Shown here: positions 1-7,166 of the stretch, piece by piece
Layout of the letters: every line of letters starts with the position of its first letter
Numbering within the stretch: the stretch's first letter is position 1
Source: Deltaproteobacteria bacterium
GTDB taxonomy: Bacteria > Desulfobacterota > Desulfobulbia > Desulfobulbales > Desulfurivibrionaceae
Length of the DNA stretch: 55,271 nt
Direction: 5' to 3'
Assembly (NCBI GenBank): GCA_026388695.1
Contig: JAPLJH010000059.1
Location: 1-55,271, forward strand
Position numbers and translations under genes: made by a program
The notes under the pieces: model-generated
The model's database searches: none
What the model saw: only the letters and a program-made list of their open reading frames with translations
Told to the model about the DNA's origin: nothing

Positions 1-2
1 AT

Positions 3-59
3 TTCATCGGCCCCAGGGAACTTTTTGATCTGAACCTCAATTATGTGGAGAAACTATAA
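3..59 (+). CDS. C-terminal end of an unidentified gene (partial)
   Basis: An open frame enters from the left edge and stops at the TAA in 57-59. The stop overlaps the ATG of the next gene (TAATG), a typical translational-coupling arrangement, so it is probably the tail of the upstream operon partner of the CheY-like gene. Only 18 residues are visible, ending in ...NYVEKL. That is too little to name a family. Confidence 0.4.
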   Translation, partial: FIGPRELFDLNLNYVEKL

Positions 60-457
60 TGAGTAAAACGAGCATCATGGTGGTGGACGATTCGGCCCTG
101 ACCGCAAAACGGTTGGTGACCATGCTGGAACAGCTTGGCTACGAGGTCGGCAAAATTTGCAAGACCGGCCTGGAGGCGGTCGAAACCATCGAATATATGA
201 CCAACAAAGGCCTTTCCATCCCTGATCTGATCACCATGGATATCACCATGCCGGACATGGACGGCATTGCTGCAACCCGGCAGATTCTTGCCATGCAAAA
301 ACAGGCCCTGATTATCATGGTGACCTCCCACGGCCAGGAGCAGATGGTGATCGAAGCCATCGGAGCCGGGGCAAAGGGGTATGTGCTCAAGCCGATCAAT
401 ATTGATAAGTTGCGGGACAGCATCAAAACCGTGCTGACCCGTTATGGTCAGAGCTAA
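59..457 (+). CDS. CheY-like single-domain response regulator
   Basis: This is a 132-residue stand-alone receiver domain with no output domain. The expected phosphorylation-site residues are all present: acidic pair D10/D11, phospho-acceptor D61 in a MDITMPDMDG context, T89 (MVTS) and K111 (VLKP). Such proteins are phosphorylated by a histidine kinase and act by protein-protein contact, for example at the flagellar motor or in a phosphorelay. The start overlaps the upstream stop by one base, so it is the last recognisable gene of an operon entering from the left. No kinase lies next to it here. A CheX-like phosphatase is encoded far away at 46584-47054; a link between the two would be speculation. 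Confidence 0.9.
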   Translation: MSKTSIMVVDDSALTAKRLVTMLEQLGYEVGKICKTGLEAVETIEYMTNKGLSIPDLITMDITMPDMDGIAATRQILAMQKQALIIMVTSHGQEQMVIEAIGAGAKGYVLKPINIDKLRDSIKTVLTRYGQS

Positions 458-484
458 GCGCAATCAAAGGAGACGGATATAAAA

Positions 485-598
485 TTGCGCCTGTTGCTCC
501 TGTTGGCAGTTTTCCTTGTTGCCTTTCCTGGCACAGTCGTGGCCAGAGAGGTGCGGCTCAAAAAAGGAGAATTTACCGCGACCGGGATCTTGCCGTGA
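485..598 (+). CDS. Possible very short secreted peptide (37 aa, TTG start)
   Basis: A short frame starts at a TTG about 11 bases after an AAAGGAGA Shine-Dalgarno-like sequence (467-473). It encodes a classic signal-peptide-like N-terminus, MRLLLLLAVFLVAFPG, followed by TVVA and only about 15 further residues before TGA at 596-598. Immediately after it lies an 8-bp hairpin. It may be a real mini-protein, the truncated remnant of an exported protein, or chance. The ribosome-binding site and the hydrophobic core are the only support. Confidence 0.28.
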   Translation: MRLLLLLAVFLVAFPGTVVAREVRLKKGEFTATGILP

Positions 599-608
599 CC
601 TGCGAAGT

Positions 609-632
609 GGGCCAGACCGGGTCTTCTGGCCC
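609..632. terminator. Hairpin between convergent genes
   Basis: Perfect 8-bp inverted repeat GGGCCAGA / TCTGGCCC with an 8-base loop, lying between the plus-strand genes and the minus-strand gene that ends at 636. There is no good T-run on either side, so it may be a weak or factor-assisted bidirectional terminator. Confidence 0.4.
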
Positions 633-635
633 TCC

Positions 636-1643
636 CTACCCTTCTCCGCCGCTGATCAGATATTTGAGATAGTGATAGAACGACAGCCCTGAAAAAAACA
701 CCAGCAGTGCCAGCGACAGCTTCACCGCCAACCGTTGGTAGCCATCAACCACCTCCGTCAGCCCAACCTTGCCCCGCACCAGACCAGCCACCGCCGCGCT
801 GGCCCCGAAGAAAGCCGCTGGGATCAAAGCGCCATACAGGGCGAAGCCGAAATAATGATACTCCGGCTTGAGGATGCAGAACGGACATTTGTGGTAGGGC
901 ATGGCATAGACATAGGATGAAATCACGGTGGTGATCACCACCAGGGAAAGGCCAAAAAACCAGAACCAGCCTGCAGCATAGAAGCCCGCCAGCCAAGGCC
1001 GCCAGCGCCGCAACAATCCCCACCCCACCGCCGCAAGTCCGACAATGGAACCGATAAAAGCAATGAGCAAGCTCTGTTGTGAATAACCGATCATCAGATT
1101 GGTGCCGCCGCCGGTGCTGTCGCTGAATACCACGGCGCAGCAGGAGGTAATGATGTCCGGTTTGATCCCGGCGATGTACAGGGTTTGCAGGGTGACATCG
1201 AGTACCAGCATGGGCAGAAGCAGGAGCAGGGCCAGATATTTGATCCGTACCAGGGGATAATGCTCCGAGCGGATGTCCAGTTGATGGAGAAGAATCCAGA
1301 AACCGTAAAAGAAAACCCCGAAGAGCTTCACCAGGAGAGCGGGCATGCCGTAAGGATTTGCCAGCAGAGCGCCGGTGGCGCACATGGCCCCAACGATGAC
1401 CTGACAGAACTGGTCCGCCGCCAGTACAAAGAGAATCAGAGTGATGATCTGGAAGCCCAGGCCGTAGGCAACCAGGGTGGAAGAGAGCCAAATCTCGTTT
1501 TCCAGCCTGATCTGCCGGTTGCTGTCGCTACCCGGCTCCCAGAAACGCAGGACCCGCACCGCCGTTTTTCCGGCCACCGCGCCAAGCACCAACACCACCA
1601 GGCTGCACAGGCTTAGGGCCAGGCTCCAGGGGTTAAGGAACAT
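636..1643 (-). CDS. Polytopic membrane protein with periplasmic-type CPFC motif, last gene of NosL/ABC cluster
   Basis: A 335-residue integral membrane protein with about eight hydrophobic segments. I do not recognise a named family. It contains a CPFC pair (C253, C256) in a loop after a transmembrane stretch, an adjacent Cys pair (C168, C169) and further membrane Cys at 80 and 88. This suggests thiol chemistry, metal handling or electron transfer in the membrane, which is inference. The start was taken at 1643, overlapping the end of the upstream ATPase gene by 11 bases; a longer frame to 1694 overlaps that gene more and begins with non-conserved-looking sequence. It is the distal gene of the minus-strand block and is probably co-transcribed with the ABC transporter. 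It could be a redox or quinone-interacting partner of the transporter. Confidence 0.7.
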   Translation of the reverse strand: MFLNPWSLALSLCSLVVLVLGAVAGKTAVRVLRFWEPGSDSNRQIRLENEIWLSSTLVAYGLGFQIITLILFVLAADQFCQVIVGAMCATGALLANPYGMPALLVKLFGVFFYGFWILLHQLDIRSEHYPLVRIKYLALLLLLPMLVLDVTLQTLYIAGIKPDIITSCCAVVFSDSTGGGTNLMIGYSQQSLLIAFIGSIVGLAAVGWGLLRRWRPWLAGFYAAGWFWFFGLSLVVITTVISSYVYAMPYHKCPFCILKPEYHYFGFALYGALIPAAFFGASAAVAGLVRGKVGLTEVVDGYQRLAVKLSLALLVFFSGLSFYHYLKYLISGGEG

Positions 1644-2310
1644 GGATTCTGCCGTCCTTGACGGTGACGGTCCGGTCGATGGCCGGATGCTCAAAGACCA
1701 GCGGGTCGTGGGAGGCGATTATAATGGTCTTACCCGCAGCCTTGAGCTGCTGCATGATCTCCATGAATTCTCGGCTCAGGGTGGTGTCCAGATGGGCTGT
1801 GGGCTCATCGGCCAGGATGATGGGCTGGTTGTTGATCAGGGCCCTGGCAATGGCCACCCGCTGCAACTCACCGCCGGAAATCTGCCCGGCCGGGAACTGG
1901 GCCCGATGGCTGATGCCAAAGCGCTTCAGCAGTTCTTGCGCTCGGAGCTTGCGTTCCTTGGGGGGCACACCCAACGGCAGCAGGGGCAGGGTGATGTTGT
2001 CCAGCACCGTCAACTCCGGGAGGACATTGAAGCGCTGGAAGATAAAGCCGATGGTCTCCCGCCGATGCAGGGTGAGAAAACGGTCCGGTAGCCTGGCCAG
2101 TTGCCGGTCGGCTATGGCTGCCTTGCCGCTGGTGGGCGGAAAGATGCAGCCGATGATGGCCAACAGGGTGCTCTTGCCCGAGCCGCTCGGCCCCTTGAGG
2201 CAGACCATACTCCCTTGCTCCACGCCAAGATCGATGTCGGTCAGGGCCCGCACCTCGTTGGCCCGGCCCTGGTTGTAAATCTTGCTCACCCCGGAAAGTT
2301 CGATCAGCAT
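1633..2310 (-). CDS. ABC transporter ATP-binding protein, LolD/MacB type
   Basis: A 225-residue ATPase of the LolD/FtsE/MacB class. Walker A is GPSGSGKS (40-47), the Q-loop lies in GFIFQ, the signature is ISGGELQRVA (from about 144), and Walker B is IILADE (164-169) followed by the H-loop SHD. This class pairs with FtsX/MacB-type permeases and powers extracytoplasmic or mechanotransmission work rather than classical import. Its partner is the permease gene 2315-3511, four bases upstream in the same operon. The short spacings with NosL-like and thioredoxin genes suggest a role in periplasmic metalloprotein or redox-protein maturation. Confidence 0.93.
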   Translation of the reverse strand: MLIELSGVSKIYNQGRANEVRALTDIDLGVEQGSMVCLKGPSGSGKSTLLAIIGCIFPPTSGKAAIADRQLARLPDRFLTLHRRETIGFIFQRFNVLPELTVLDNITLPLLPLGVPPKERKLRAQELLKRFGISHRAQFPAGQISGGELQRVAIARALINNQPIILADEPTAHLDTTLSREFMEIMQQLKAAGKTIIIASHDPLVFEHPAIDRTVTVKDGRIHVP

Positions 2311-2314
2311 CGCA

Positions 2315-3511
2315 TCAGCCTCCCAGCGCCGAGTCGGCGGGAACCGTGGCGCTGCGCCAGGCCGGAATCACCGTGGCCGCAAGATAGGGAATCACGGTAA
2401 AGGCGAGGATCAGTAGGATGTCTCCCGCCGCCATCCTGGGGAGAAGATGCAGATCAGGCCGGAGCACGGACCAGCCCATGAGCACCGGCCTGAACAGGGA
2501 GGCGGCAAAGTAGACCACATGGATGTAGGCTGCGGTCATCCCCACCACGCAGGCCAGGCCGGAAACGATCACCGACTCCCAGAAGCGAACCGCGAGGATG
2601 TCGCTGGTTTCCCAGCCCAGCACCTTGAGAATGGCGATTTCCCGCCGCTCTTCCGGGGAAAGGCCGGAAGCTTTGTCCCAAGCCAGGATGACAAAGGCCG
2701 CCAGGGCTGTGAGCAGACAGATAGAGCCAAAGCCGCTGCGCCAACCGAACACGACCTGGTAGGTTTTCTGGATCTGGGGCCGGGTCAGCACCCGAACGCC
2801 AGGCAGGGCCTCGGAGATTTTTCTGGCAATGGTGTCGATCTCCTTGGGATTGGCCACGTAAACGCAGAGGTCGGTGACCATCCCGGCGGGAATGGCGTAG
2901 AGATCGCGGGCATCGGCAAGATTCATGATAATAAGATCGTTGGTCAGGATATCGGTGCCCTGCGAGAATTCGCCGCTGACCGTAAAGGCTTTCAGGGAAA
3001 GATTGGGTCGGAAGAAGGAGAAGGTGTTGCGCCCTTCAAGGTCCAGGGCCTTTTTTACGGAATGCCCGATAACTACCCTGCCCTGCTCGTCTGGAGTTGG
3101 CATTCGACCGCTGGCCAGGGCCGTGTCAAGGCGGGCGCTTTCCGGCATCTCATCAACATTCATGCCCATGACCGTGTAGTTGGCCAGAAGGACCTCGTCA
3201 AAATAATAGCCCCAGATTCTGGGCACCACCCTGCGGATGCCGAAGATTCCGGCAAGCTTGTCCTTGTAGGCCAGAGGGATGGCTTCCTGCCTGCCAGCGG
3301 ACATCTTTTGCAGGGTAATCTCCGGGGTGTAGGCCAGAACCTGCTTGGCCTTGTCGGATAAGGCCTGGGTCACCATCTGAAAGGAGGCGAGCAGAAAAAT
3401 TACCGAGGCAAAGACCAGCAGCACGCTGAGGCTTTTCATCCGCCGTCGCCACAGGGAAGACAGGGCATAGTCCAGGATGTTGAGCTGTTTTTCGAGGTTT
3501 GTTTGTGCCAT
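2315..3511 (-). CDS. ABC transporter permease, FtsX/MacB type
   Basis: A 398-residue permease with one N-terminal membrane segment (about residues 24-50), a large periplasmic domain and a C-terminal block of three membrane segments. The conserved-looking RREIAILKVLGW stretch before the second segment is typical of the FtsX/MacB superfamily. It is four bases upstream of its probable ATPase (1633-2310). The periplasmic domain is likely to touch the cargo or partner. A second permease of the same superfamily is encoded at 7167-8360, so this locus holds two permeases and two ATPases. The substrate is unknown. Confidence 0.9.
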   Translation of the reverse strand: MAQTNLEKQLNILDYALSSLWRRRMKSLSVLLVFASVIFLLASFQMVTQALSDKAKQVLAYTPEITLQKMSAGRQEAIPLAYKDKLAGIFGIRRVVPRIWGYYFDEVLLANYTVMGMNVDEMPESARLDTALASGRMPTPDEQGRVVIGHSVKKALDLEGRNTFSFFRPNLSLKAFTVSGEFSQGTDILTNDLIIMNLADARDLYAIPAGMVTDLCVYVANPKEIDTIARKISEALPGVRVLTRPQIQKTYQVVFGWRSGFGSICLLTALAAFVILAWDKASGLSPEERREIAILKVLGWETSDILAVRFWESVIVSGLACVVGMTAAYIHVVYFAASLFRPVLMGWSVLRPDLHLLPRMAAGDILLILAFTVIPYLAATVIPAWRSATVPADSALGG

Positions 3512-3516
3512 GGTGA

Positions 3517-3798
3517 TCAGTGTTGTGGCGGCAGCCAGAAGGCGCCGGTGGGAAAATGTTCGATGGCCCCGGGATGATCCATGAAGGGGGCCATGGGGTC
3601 GCTCACCGCTGGATGCCGGGTGTAGCGGGCCTCGGTGGCCACTGCCAGGTCGCTGAGACCCAGGGCGCTGGTGGCCACCTCCAGTTGGGCAAGGGTTGCA
3701 TCCTCGGCCTTGCGTCGGCTGAGGCCATCGACAAAGAGCGCACCATCAAGGGCCAACAGCAGACAGAGGAGCAGGCTGAAAACAAGAGCGGGTCGCAT
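3517..3798 (-). CDS. Small signal-anchored periplasmic protein
   Basis: A 93-residue protein with an N-terminal hydrophobic stretch (about residues 5-22) that could be a signal anchor or signal peptide. A soluble tail follows, rich in His and Pro near the C-terminus (ARYTRHPAVSD, FMDHPGAIEHFP, WLPPQH). It sits five bases upstream of the permease gene and four bases downstream of the NosL-like gene, so co-translation is likely. I do not recognise a named family. The His-rich tail would fit a metal-binding accessory protein, which is inference. Confidence 0.65.
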   Translation of the reverse strand: MRPALVFSLLLCLLLALDGALFVDGLSRRKAEDATLAQLEVATSALGLSDLAVATEARYTRHPAVSDPMAPFMDHPGAIEHFPTGAFWLPPQH

Positions 3799-3802
3799 GG
3801 GT

Positions 3803-4285
3803 TCAGCGCATTTTCTGGCCGTGGCGCATGGATTGCACCAACGGTTCGGTTATTTCGTCGAAGCGCACCACCTTAGTCCCGCTATGATCCTTGCGGAAAC
3901 TTTCCGCCGCCGCAGCGGAGCTGAAGGGGATGAACTCGTGGCCCATGGGGCCGTAAACATTACTGCCGATCACATACCAGGCCGAGCGGCCATCGAGCCA
4001 GGTAAGGGTGTAGTAATCCTTTACCCAGATTTCCTGGGCCTTTTGTCCCGATGCGCCGAAGGAAGCCGGATCGAAAGAGAAGGCCATCATATCCTTAACC
4101 CCGTCGAAAAACTTCACCGTACCGTTGTTCAGGCAGACCTGGGTGATCCAGTCCGGATATTTGGCCACAAACATCCCGCAGACCGGGCAGCGTTCCTGGG
4201 GGGATGTCTCTTTGTTGGGCTGGGCCAGCAACGGAGTTGCCATCAAAAAAAATGAGGCGACACAGGCAAACAGGGCATGTTTTCG
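3803..4285 (-). CDS. NosL-like copper-binding accessory protein
   Basis: A 160-residue exported protein with a signal peptide (MRKHALFACVASFFLMATP) and the NosL hallmark CPVCGM (C34, C37, M39), followed by the YPDWITQVCL and FFDGVKDMM features and a C-terminal region ending SFRKDHSGTKVVRF. NosL proteins are periplasmic Cu(I)-binding accessory proteins best known from nitrous oxide reductase (NosZ) maturation. No nosZ is visible in this window. The start at 4285 was chosen because the signal peptide begins there; an upstream start at 4318 adds 11 residues. Its operon partners (thioredoxin lipoprotein, ABC transporter) and the nearby propeller protein suggest copper or another metal being delivered to a periplasmic protein. 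Confidence 0.85.
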   Translation of the reverse strand, partial: RKHALFACVASFFLMATPLLAQPNKETSPQERCPVCGMFVAKYPDWITQVCLNNGTVKFFDGVKDMMAFSFDPASFGASGQKAQEIWVKDYYTLTWLDGRSAWYVIGSNVYGPMGHEFIPFSSAAAAESFRKDHSGTKVVRFDEITEPLVQSMRHGQKMR

Positions 4286-4329
4286 CATAAAACTTTTCTT
4301 GATAAATATGCTTAGCATTTATATGCAAC

Positions 4330-4857
4330 CTACCGTTTTTCTGTATCTTTACTGAGATGTTCGCCCAGCAGACTTTTTAGTTCTGCTTCGCTGACCCCTC
4401 CCAGGATGGCGGCAATAATCTTGTGATCTGGACCAATAATAATGGTCTGCGGCTCCACCTTGATATTGTACCGGGTCGAAATCGTCCCGTCCTTGTCGAT
4501 GAGTACAGGAAAACCAATCTCCAGGTCAGCCACAAATTTGCGCACCGTGGCCTCGTCGGAATGACGGTTAACATAGACCACCCGCAGCCCTGCTGCCTTA
4601 TACTTTTCAAAATATTGGTTGAAGATCGGGGTATCAGCCCGGCAGAATTTACAATCTGTGGACCAGAACCGGAGGATGACCGGTTGGCCTTGGTACCCAG
4701 CCAGGGATAGAGGTTGCCCGTCGAGATCGGTCCCGGAAAAATCAGGGGCCTGGTCGCCGATTTTGAGCTTCTTTGCAGCCGATTCGCCGCCGGAACAGGC
4801 GGCAAGGACAAACAACACGCAACAGAATAAAAACACGGAGGCGATTTTTTTCAACAT
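4330..4857 (-). CDS. TlpA/ResA-family thioredoxin lipoprotein
   Basis: A 175-residue predicted lipoprotein: signal peptide with lipobox LAAC (lipidated C21), then a TlpA/AhpC-TSA-like thioredoxin fold with active site CKFC (C69, C72) inside RFWSTDCKFCRADTP and a cis-Pro region at VEPQTIII. Such proteins reduce Cys residues of exported proteins, typically apocytochrome haem sites or copper-binding thiols, before metal insertion. It lies 44 bases upstream of the NosL-like gene on the same strand. This pairing of a periplasmic reductant with a copper chaperone matches known copper-site assembly pathways. The specific target is not known. Confidence 0.88.
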   Translation of the reverse strand: MLKKIASVFLFCCVLFVLAACSGGESAAKKLKIGDQAPDFSGTDLDGQPLSLAGYQGQPVILRFWSTDCKFCRADTPIFNQYFEKYKAAGLRVVYVNRHSDEATVRKFVADLEIGFPVLIDKDGTISTRYNIKVEPQTIIIGPDHKIIAAILGGVSEAELKSLLGEHLSKDTEKR

Positions 4858-4891
4858 TATACTTGGCTCAGGCTGGAGAATTCAAAAAGGG

Positions 4892-5569
4892 TCATGCGCC
4901 CTGTGCGGAAAGAACGCCCTGACGCATGGAGAAAACCCTGGCCCCCTTTTGGGTGGCGGCAAGATCGCTGTTATGGGTCACCACCACAAAGGTTGTGCCC
5001 TGTTCATTATATCTTCTAAACAGGCCCAGAATATCCTGTTCTGTTTCCTCATCCAGATCCCCTGTGGGTTCATCGGCCAGGATAATATCCGGGCAATTGA
5101 TAAAGGAGCGGGCAATGGCAACCCGGCGCTGCTGGCCGCCGGATAGCTGGGAGGGAAAGGCGTTGGCCTTGTCCGCCAAGCCGACCTGGGTAAGGATATC
5201 CAGGGCCAGATCACGGCTGCCTGCGGGATTTTGCCCGAAACTCAGGGGCAGCAGAATGTTTTCCATGACCGAAAGGGTGGGAATCAGACTGGCAAACTGG
5301 AAGATAAAACCGATCTTGCTGTTGCGCATGGTGGAAAGAGCCCGGTCGGATTGCTGCCAGTTTTCCACGCCATCAATAAAAACCTGCCCGCTGTCCGGGG
5401 CGGTCAAGCCGCCGATCAGGCTGAGAAGCGTTGTTTTGCCTGAACCGGAATGGCCCAGAATAACCAGAAAATCCCCCTTGCTGACGGAAAGATTCACGGT
5501 GTTTACGGCATGTACCATGGTGCCTTCCACAGGGTAGGTTTTGGTGAGGTCTTTGCATTCGATGATCAC
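4892..5569 (-). CDS. ABC transporter ATP-binding protein, LolD/MacB type (GTG start)
   Basis: A 225-residue ATPase with Walker A GHSGSGKT (39-46), Q-loop GFIFQ, signature LSGGQQRRVA and Walker B IILADE, followed by VVVTHN. The start is placed at the GTG at 5569 because a GAGG ribosome-binding site lies six bases upstream (5576-5579) and the protein then begins with the usual beta-strand (IIECKDLTKTY). The longer frame to 5602 would need a TTG. It is the promoter-proximal gene of the minus-strand block. It may serve the FtsX-type permease at 7167-8360, which has no ATPase beside it, as well as or instead of the permease at 2315-3511. Confidence 0.9.
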   Translation of the reverse strand: MIIECKDLTKTYPVEGTMVHAVNTVNLSVSKGDFLVILGHSGSGKTTLLSLIGGLTAPDSGQVFIDGVENWQQSDRALSTMRNSKIGFIFQFASLIPTLSVMENILLPLSFGQNPAGSRDLALDILTQVGLADKANAFPSQLSGGQQRRVAIARSFINCPDIILADEPTGDLDEETEQDILGLFRRYNEQGTTFVVVTHNSDLAATQKGARVFSMRQGVLSAQGA

Positions 5570-5676
5570 GTTTTTCCTCGTTATAAAATTCAATGCGGTC
5601 AATCCAGGGGATCAAAATGCCCCAGACAAAATCTGCTGCAAAAATATTTGCCTCTCTATAAAAATGAGGTTGCCAA

Positions 5677-5695
5677 TATACCACCGAGTGGTAAT
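5677..5695. promoter_or_regulatory. Palindrome, candidate operator in the divergent region
   Basis: TACCAC-CGA-GTGGTA at 5679-5693 is a perfect 6-bp inverted repeat, and its flanks extend the symmetry with ATA/AT sequence. It lies about 110 bases upstream of the ATPase gene at 5569 and about 95 bases before the -35 of the propeller promoter. It is a plausible regulator binding site for one or both directions; the regulator is unknown. Confidence 0.4.
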
Positions 5696-5711
5696 ATCGT
5701 AAAGCTCAATG

Positions 5712-5741
5712 CGGCAATTTGTCGCATGGCAATTTGCCGCA
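5712..5741. repeat. Two tandem 15-bp repeats, candidate activator site
   Basis: CGGCAATTTGTCGCA (5712-5726) is followed directly by TGGCAATTTGCCGCA (5727-5741), with 13 of 15 positions identical. The pair ends about 33 bases upstream of the proposed -35 box at 5775. That distance suits an upstream activator. Together they also form a wider inverted repeat, GCGGCA...TGCCGC. Confidence 0.45.
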
Positions 5742-5774
5742 CCAGCGAAATCAGCCTTGAACAAAATCGGTGAG

Positions 5775-5803
5775 CTGACCGCCTTGTTTAAGGTCATTAT
5801 AAG
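5775..5803 (+). promoter_or_regulatory. Candidate sigma-70 promoter of the propeller gene
   Basis: CTGACC (5775-5780) and TATAAG (5798-5803) are separated by exactly 17 bases and match the -35/-10 consensus at 4 and 5 of 6 positions. Transcription would start near 5810, at a perfect inverted repeat (5810-5826). Confidence 0.5.
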
Positions 5804-5809
5804 TGAACA

Positions 5810-5826
5810 GACAGCTACCAGCTGTC
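5810..5826 (+). other. 5'-UTR stem-loop at the predicted transcript start
   Basis: GACAGCT-ACC-AGCTGTC is a perfect 7-bp inverted repeat with a 3-base loop at the predicted 5' end of the propeller mRNA. A stem here could protect the mRNA from 5'-end decay, or the DNA palindrome could be an operator over the start site. Confidence 0.4.
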
Positions 5827-5878
5827 GAATGTCGGCATAATCCAACGATTTGCAGGCATTTACAACGAGGAGAAAACA

Positions 5879-7060
5879 ATGCGATTCACCAAAGCTACCT
5901 GGCGCAACTCTCTGATCACCGGCACCCTCGCCCTTGGCTTGTTGGGCGCTGCAACCGCCAACGCGGCTGACTATGCAGGCACCGCTTACATCGCCGGCAT
6001 GGGCGGCCATTTCGCCAAGGCCGTGTTCAAGATCGACCCCAAGGCAGAAACCCCCATCACCCTTGACTCCCTGGATAAAATTGACATCGGTGACGGCAAG
6101 ACCCATCCTTTCCATGATGCCCGTATCGACAACAAGAACCGTAACATCATCTACTGGTCCACCTACAAGCCGGATCATGCTGCTAACGAATCTTACCACT
6201 ATGGCAAAACCGACTTGAAGACCGAGAAAGTCTTGGTTGACAACACCTTCCCGGTTCCGAAAGAGGTCATGAACACCAAGTCAGGCTACTGCGCTTCCGC
6301 CCAGACCAAAGACTACTTCATGCCCATCTCCATGAACAAGCCTGGCTACATCACCATCATCGACAAGAAGACCATGAAGATCAAACACAACATCTTCTTT
6401 GATGGCAGCGAGGCCGATGTCAAGGGCGGTGTTAAGTACACCCATGGCATCAACTCTCCGGACATGAAAGAAGTCCTGATCACCATGAACGAGTCCAACT
6501 CCGCTCCGACCAACAAGGAGATGGGCGAGGTTATCGGCAAAATGCACATGTTTGTACTTGATGCCAAGGCGCTTGAGCAGGGCAAGATCAAGGTTCTGCG
6601 CAAGGGCGTTGCAGACGGCAACTTCAAGTCCACCGTCAGCTTCCGTCAGTACTACTCTCCGGATGGCAAGTACATCGCCAACGCCACCGGCGACATCCTT
6701 TTCCTGATCGACGCCAAGACTTTGAAGACCGTGGCTTCCTTGACCATGGATAAGATGGAAGAGACCCACGATGCCATCTTCACCCCGGACAGCAAGTATG
6801 TAATGATCACTACCCGGACCAAGACCATCCTGCCGGGCTGTGTCGATCCTTCCAAGCCTTCTGACAGCGAATGGCGTATGGACGGCCAGGTTCGTCTCTT
6901 TGACGTAGCCACCAAGAAATTGGTTGGCAAGCCGACCTCCACCTGCCTCAAATGTCATGACGAGCAGATCGGCACGGATGACAGCGCGCCGCATGCCGTA
7001 CTCTGCGGTCTTGATGTGAACTGGGGTGCAGCGAAGAAGGCTGCAACAAAGAAGAAATAA
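5879..7060 (+). CDS. Periplasmic beta-propeller protein with one c-type haem motif
   Basis: A 393-residue exported protein. The signal peptide is cleaved near NAA-DY (about 30). The body consists of repeated propeller-blade motifs (YYSPDGKYIANATGD, IFTPDSKYVMITT, NSPDMKEVLITM), and one CXXCH haem site, CLKCH (C356, C359, H360), lies near the C-terminus, followed by a Lys-rich tail. His residues sit at several blade starts (H44, H76, H79, H189, H297). Codon choice is strongly biased to C-ending codons and the Shine-Dalgarno (ACGAGGAG) is strong, pointing to high expression. It has its own promoter, a 5' stem-loop and a terminator. It is divergent from a NosL/thioredoxin/ABC block. It could be an electron carrier, a metal-binding enzyme of the NosZ-like fold type, or a ligand-binding propeller; I cannot assign an activity. 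Confidence 0.8.
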   Translation: MRFTKATWRNSLITGTLALGLLGAATANAADYAGTAYIAGMGGHFAKAVFKIDPKAETPITLDSLDKIDIGDGKTHPFHDARIDNKNRNIIYWSTYKPDHAANESYHYGKTDLKTEKVLVDNTFPVPKEVMNTKSGYCASAQTKDYFMPISMNKPGYITIIDKKTMKIKHNIFFDGSEADVKGGVKYTHGINSPDMKEVLITMNESNSAPTNKEMGEVIGKMHMFVLDAKALEQGKIKVLRKGVADGNFKSTVSFRQYYSPDGKYIANATGDILFLIDAKTLKTVASLTMDKMEETHDAIFTPDSKYVMITTRTKTILPGCVDPSKPSDSEWRMDGQVRLFDVATKKLVGKPTSTCLKCHDEQIGTDDSAPHAVLCGLDVNWGAAKKAATKKK

Positions 7061-7088
7061 GTTTTCTTCTTCAGTTTTTTGTTCTATA

Positions 7089-7120
7089 GAAAACCGGGGG
7101 GCTACAGCCCTCCGGTTTTC
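7089..7120 (+). terminator. Intrinsic terminator of the propeller gene
   Basis: GAAAACCGG...CCGGTTTTC flanks a second GGGCT/AGCCC stem, forming a long GC-rich hairpin 28 bases after the stop. The T-run is short (CCTGTTTAAT), so some readthrough into the permease at 7167 is possible. Confidence 0.75.
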
Positions 7121-7166
7121 CTGTTTAATAAACCCGACAACCTCCTCTCTACACCCCTAAAAATCT

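Noticed and set aside
3803..4857. A cytochrome c maturation (ccm/res) locus
   Set aside because: Only one thioredoxin lipoprotein is present; no haem lyase, CcmF-, CcdA- or ResB-type gene is seen nearby.
5879..7060. Calling the propeller protein a nitrous oxide reductase
   Set aside because: The NosL neighbour and blade His residues are suggestive, but the CuA motif and NosZ length are missing, and it has a CXXCH site instead.
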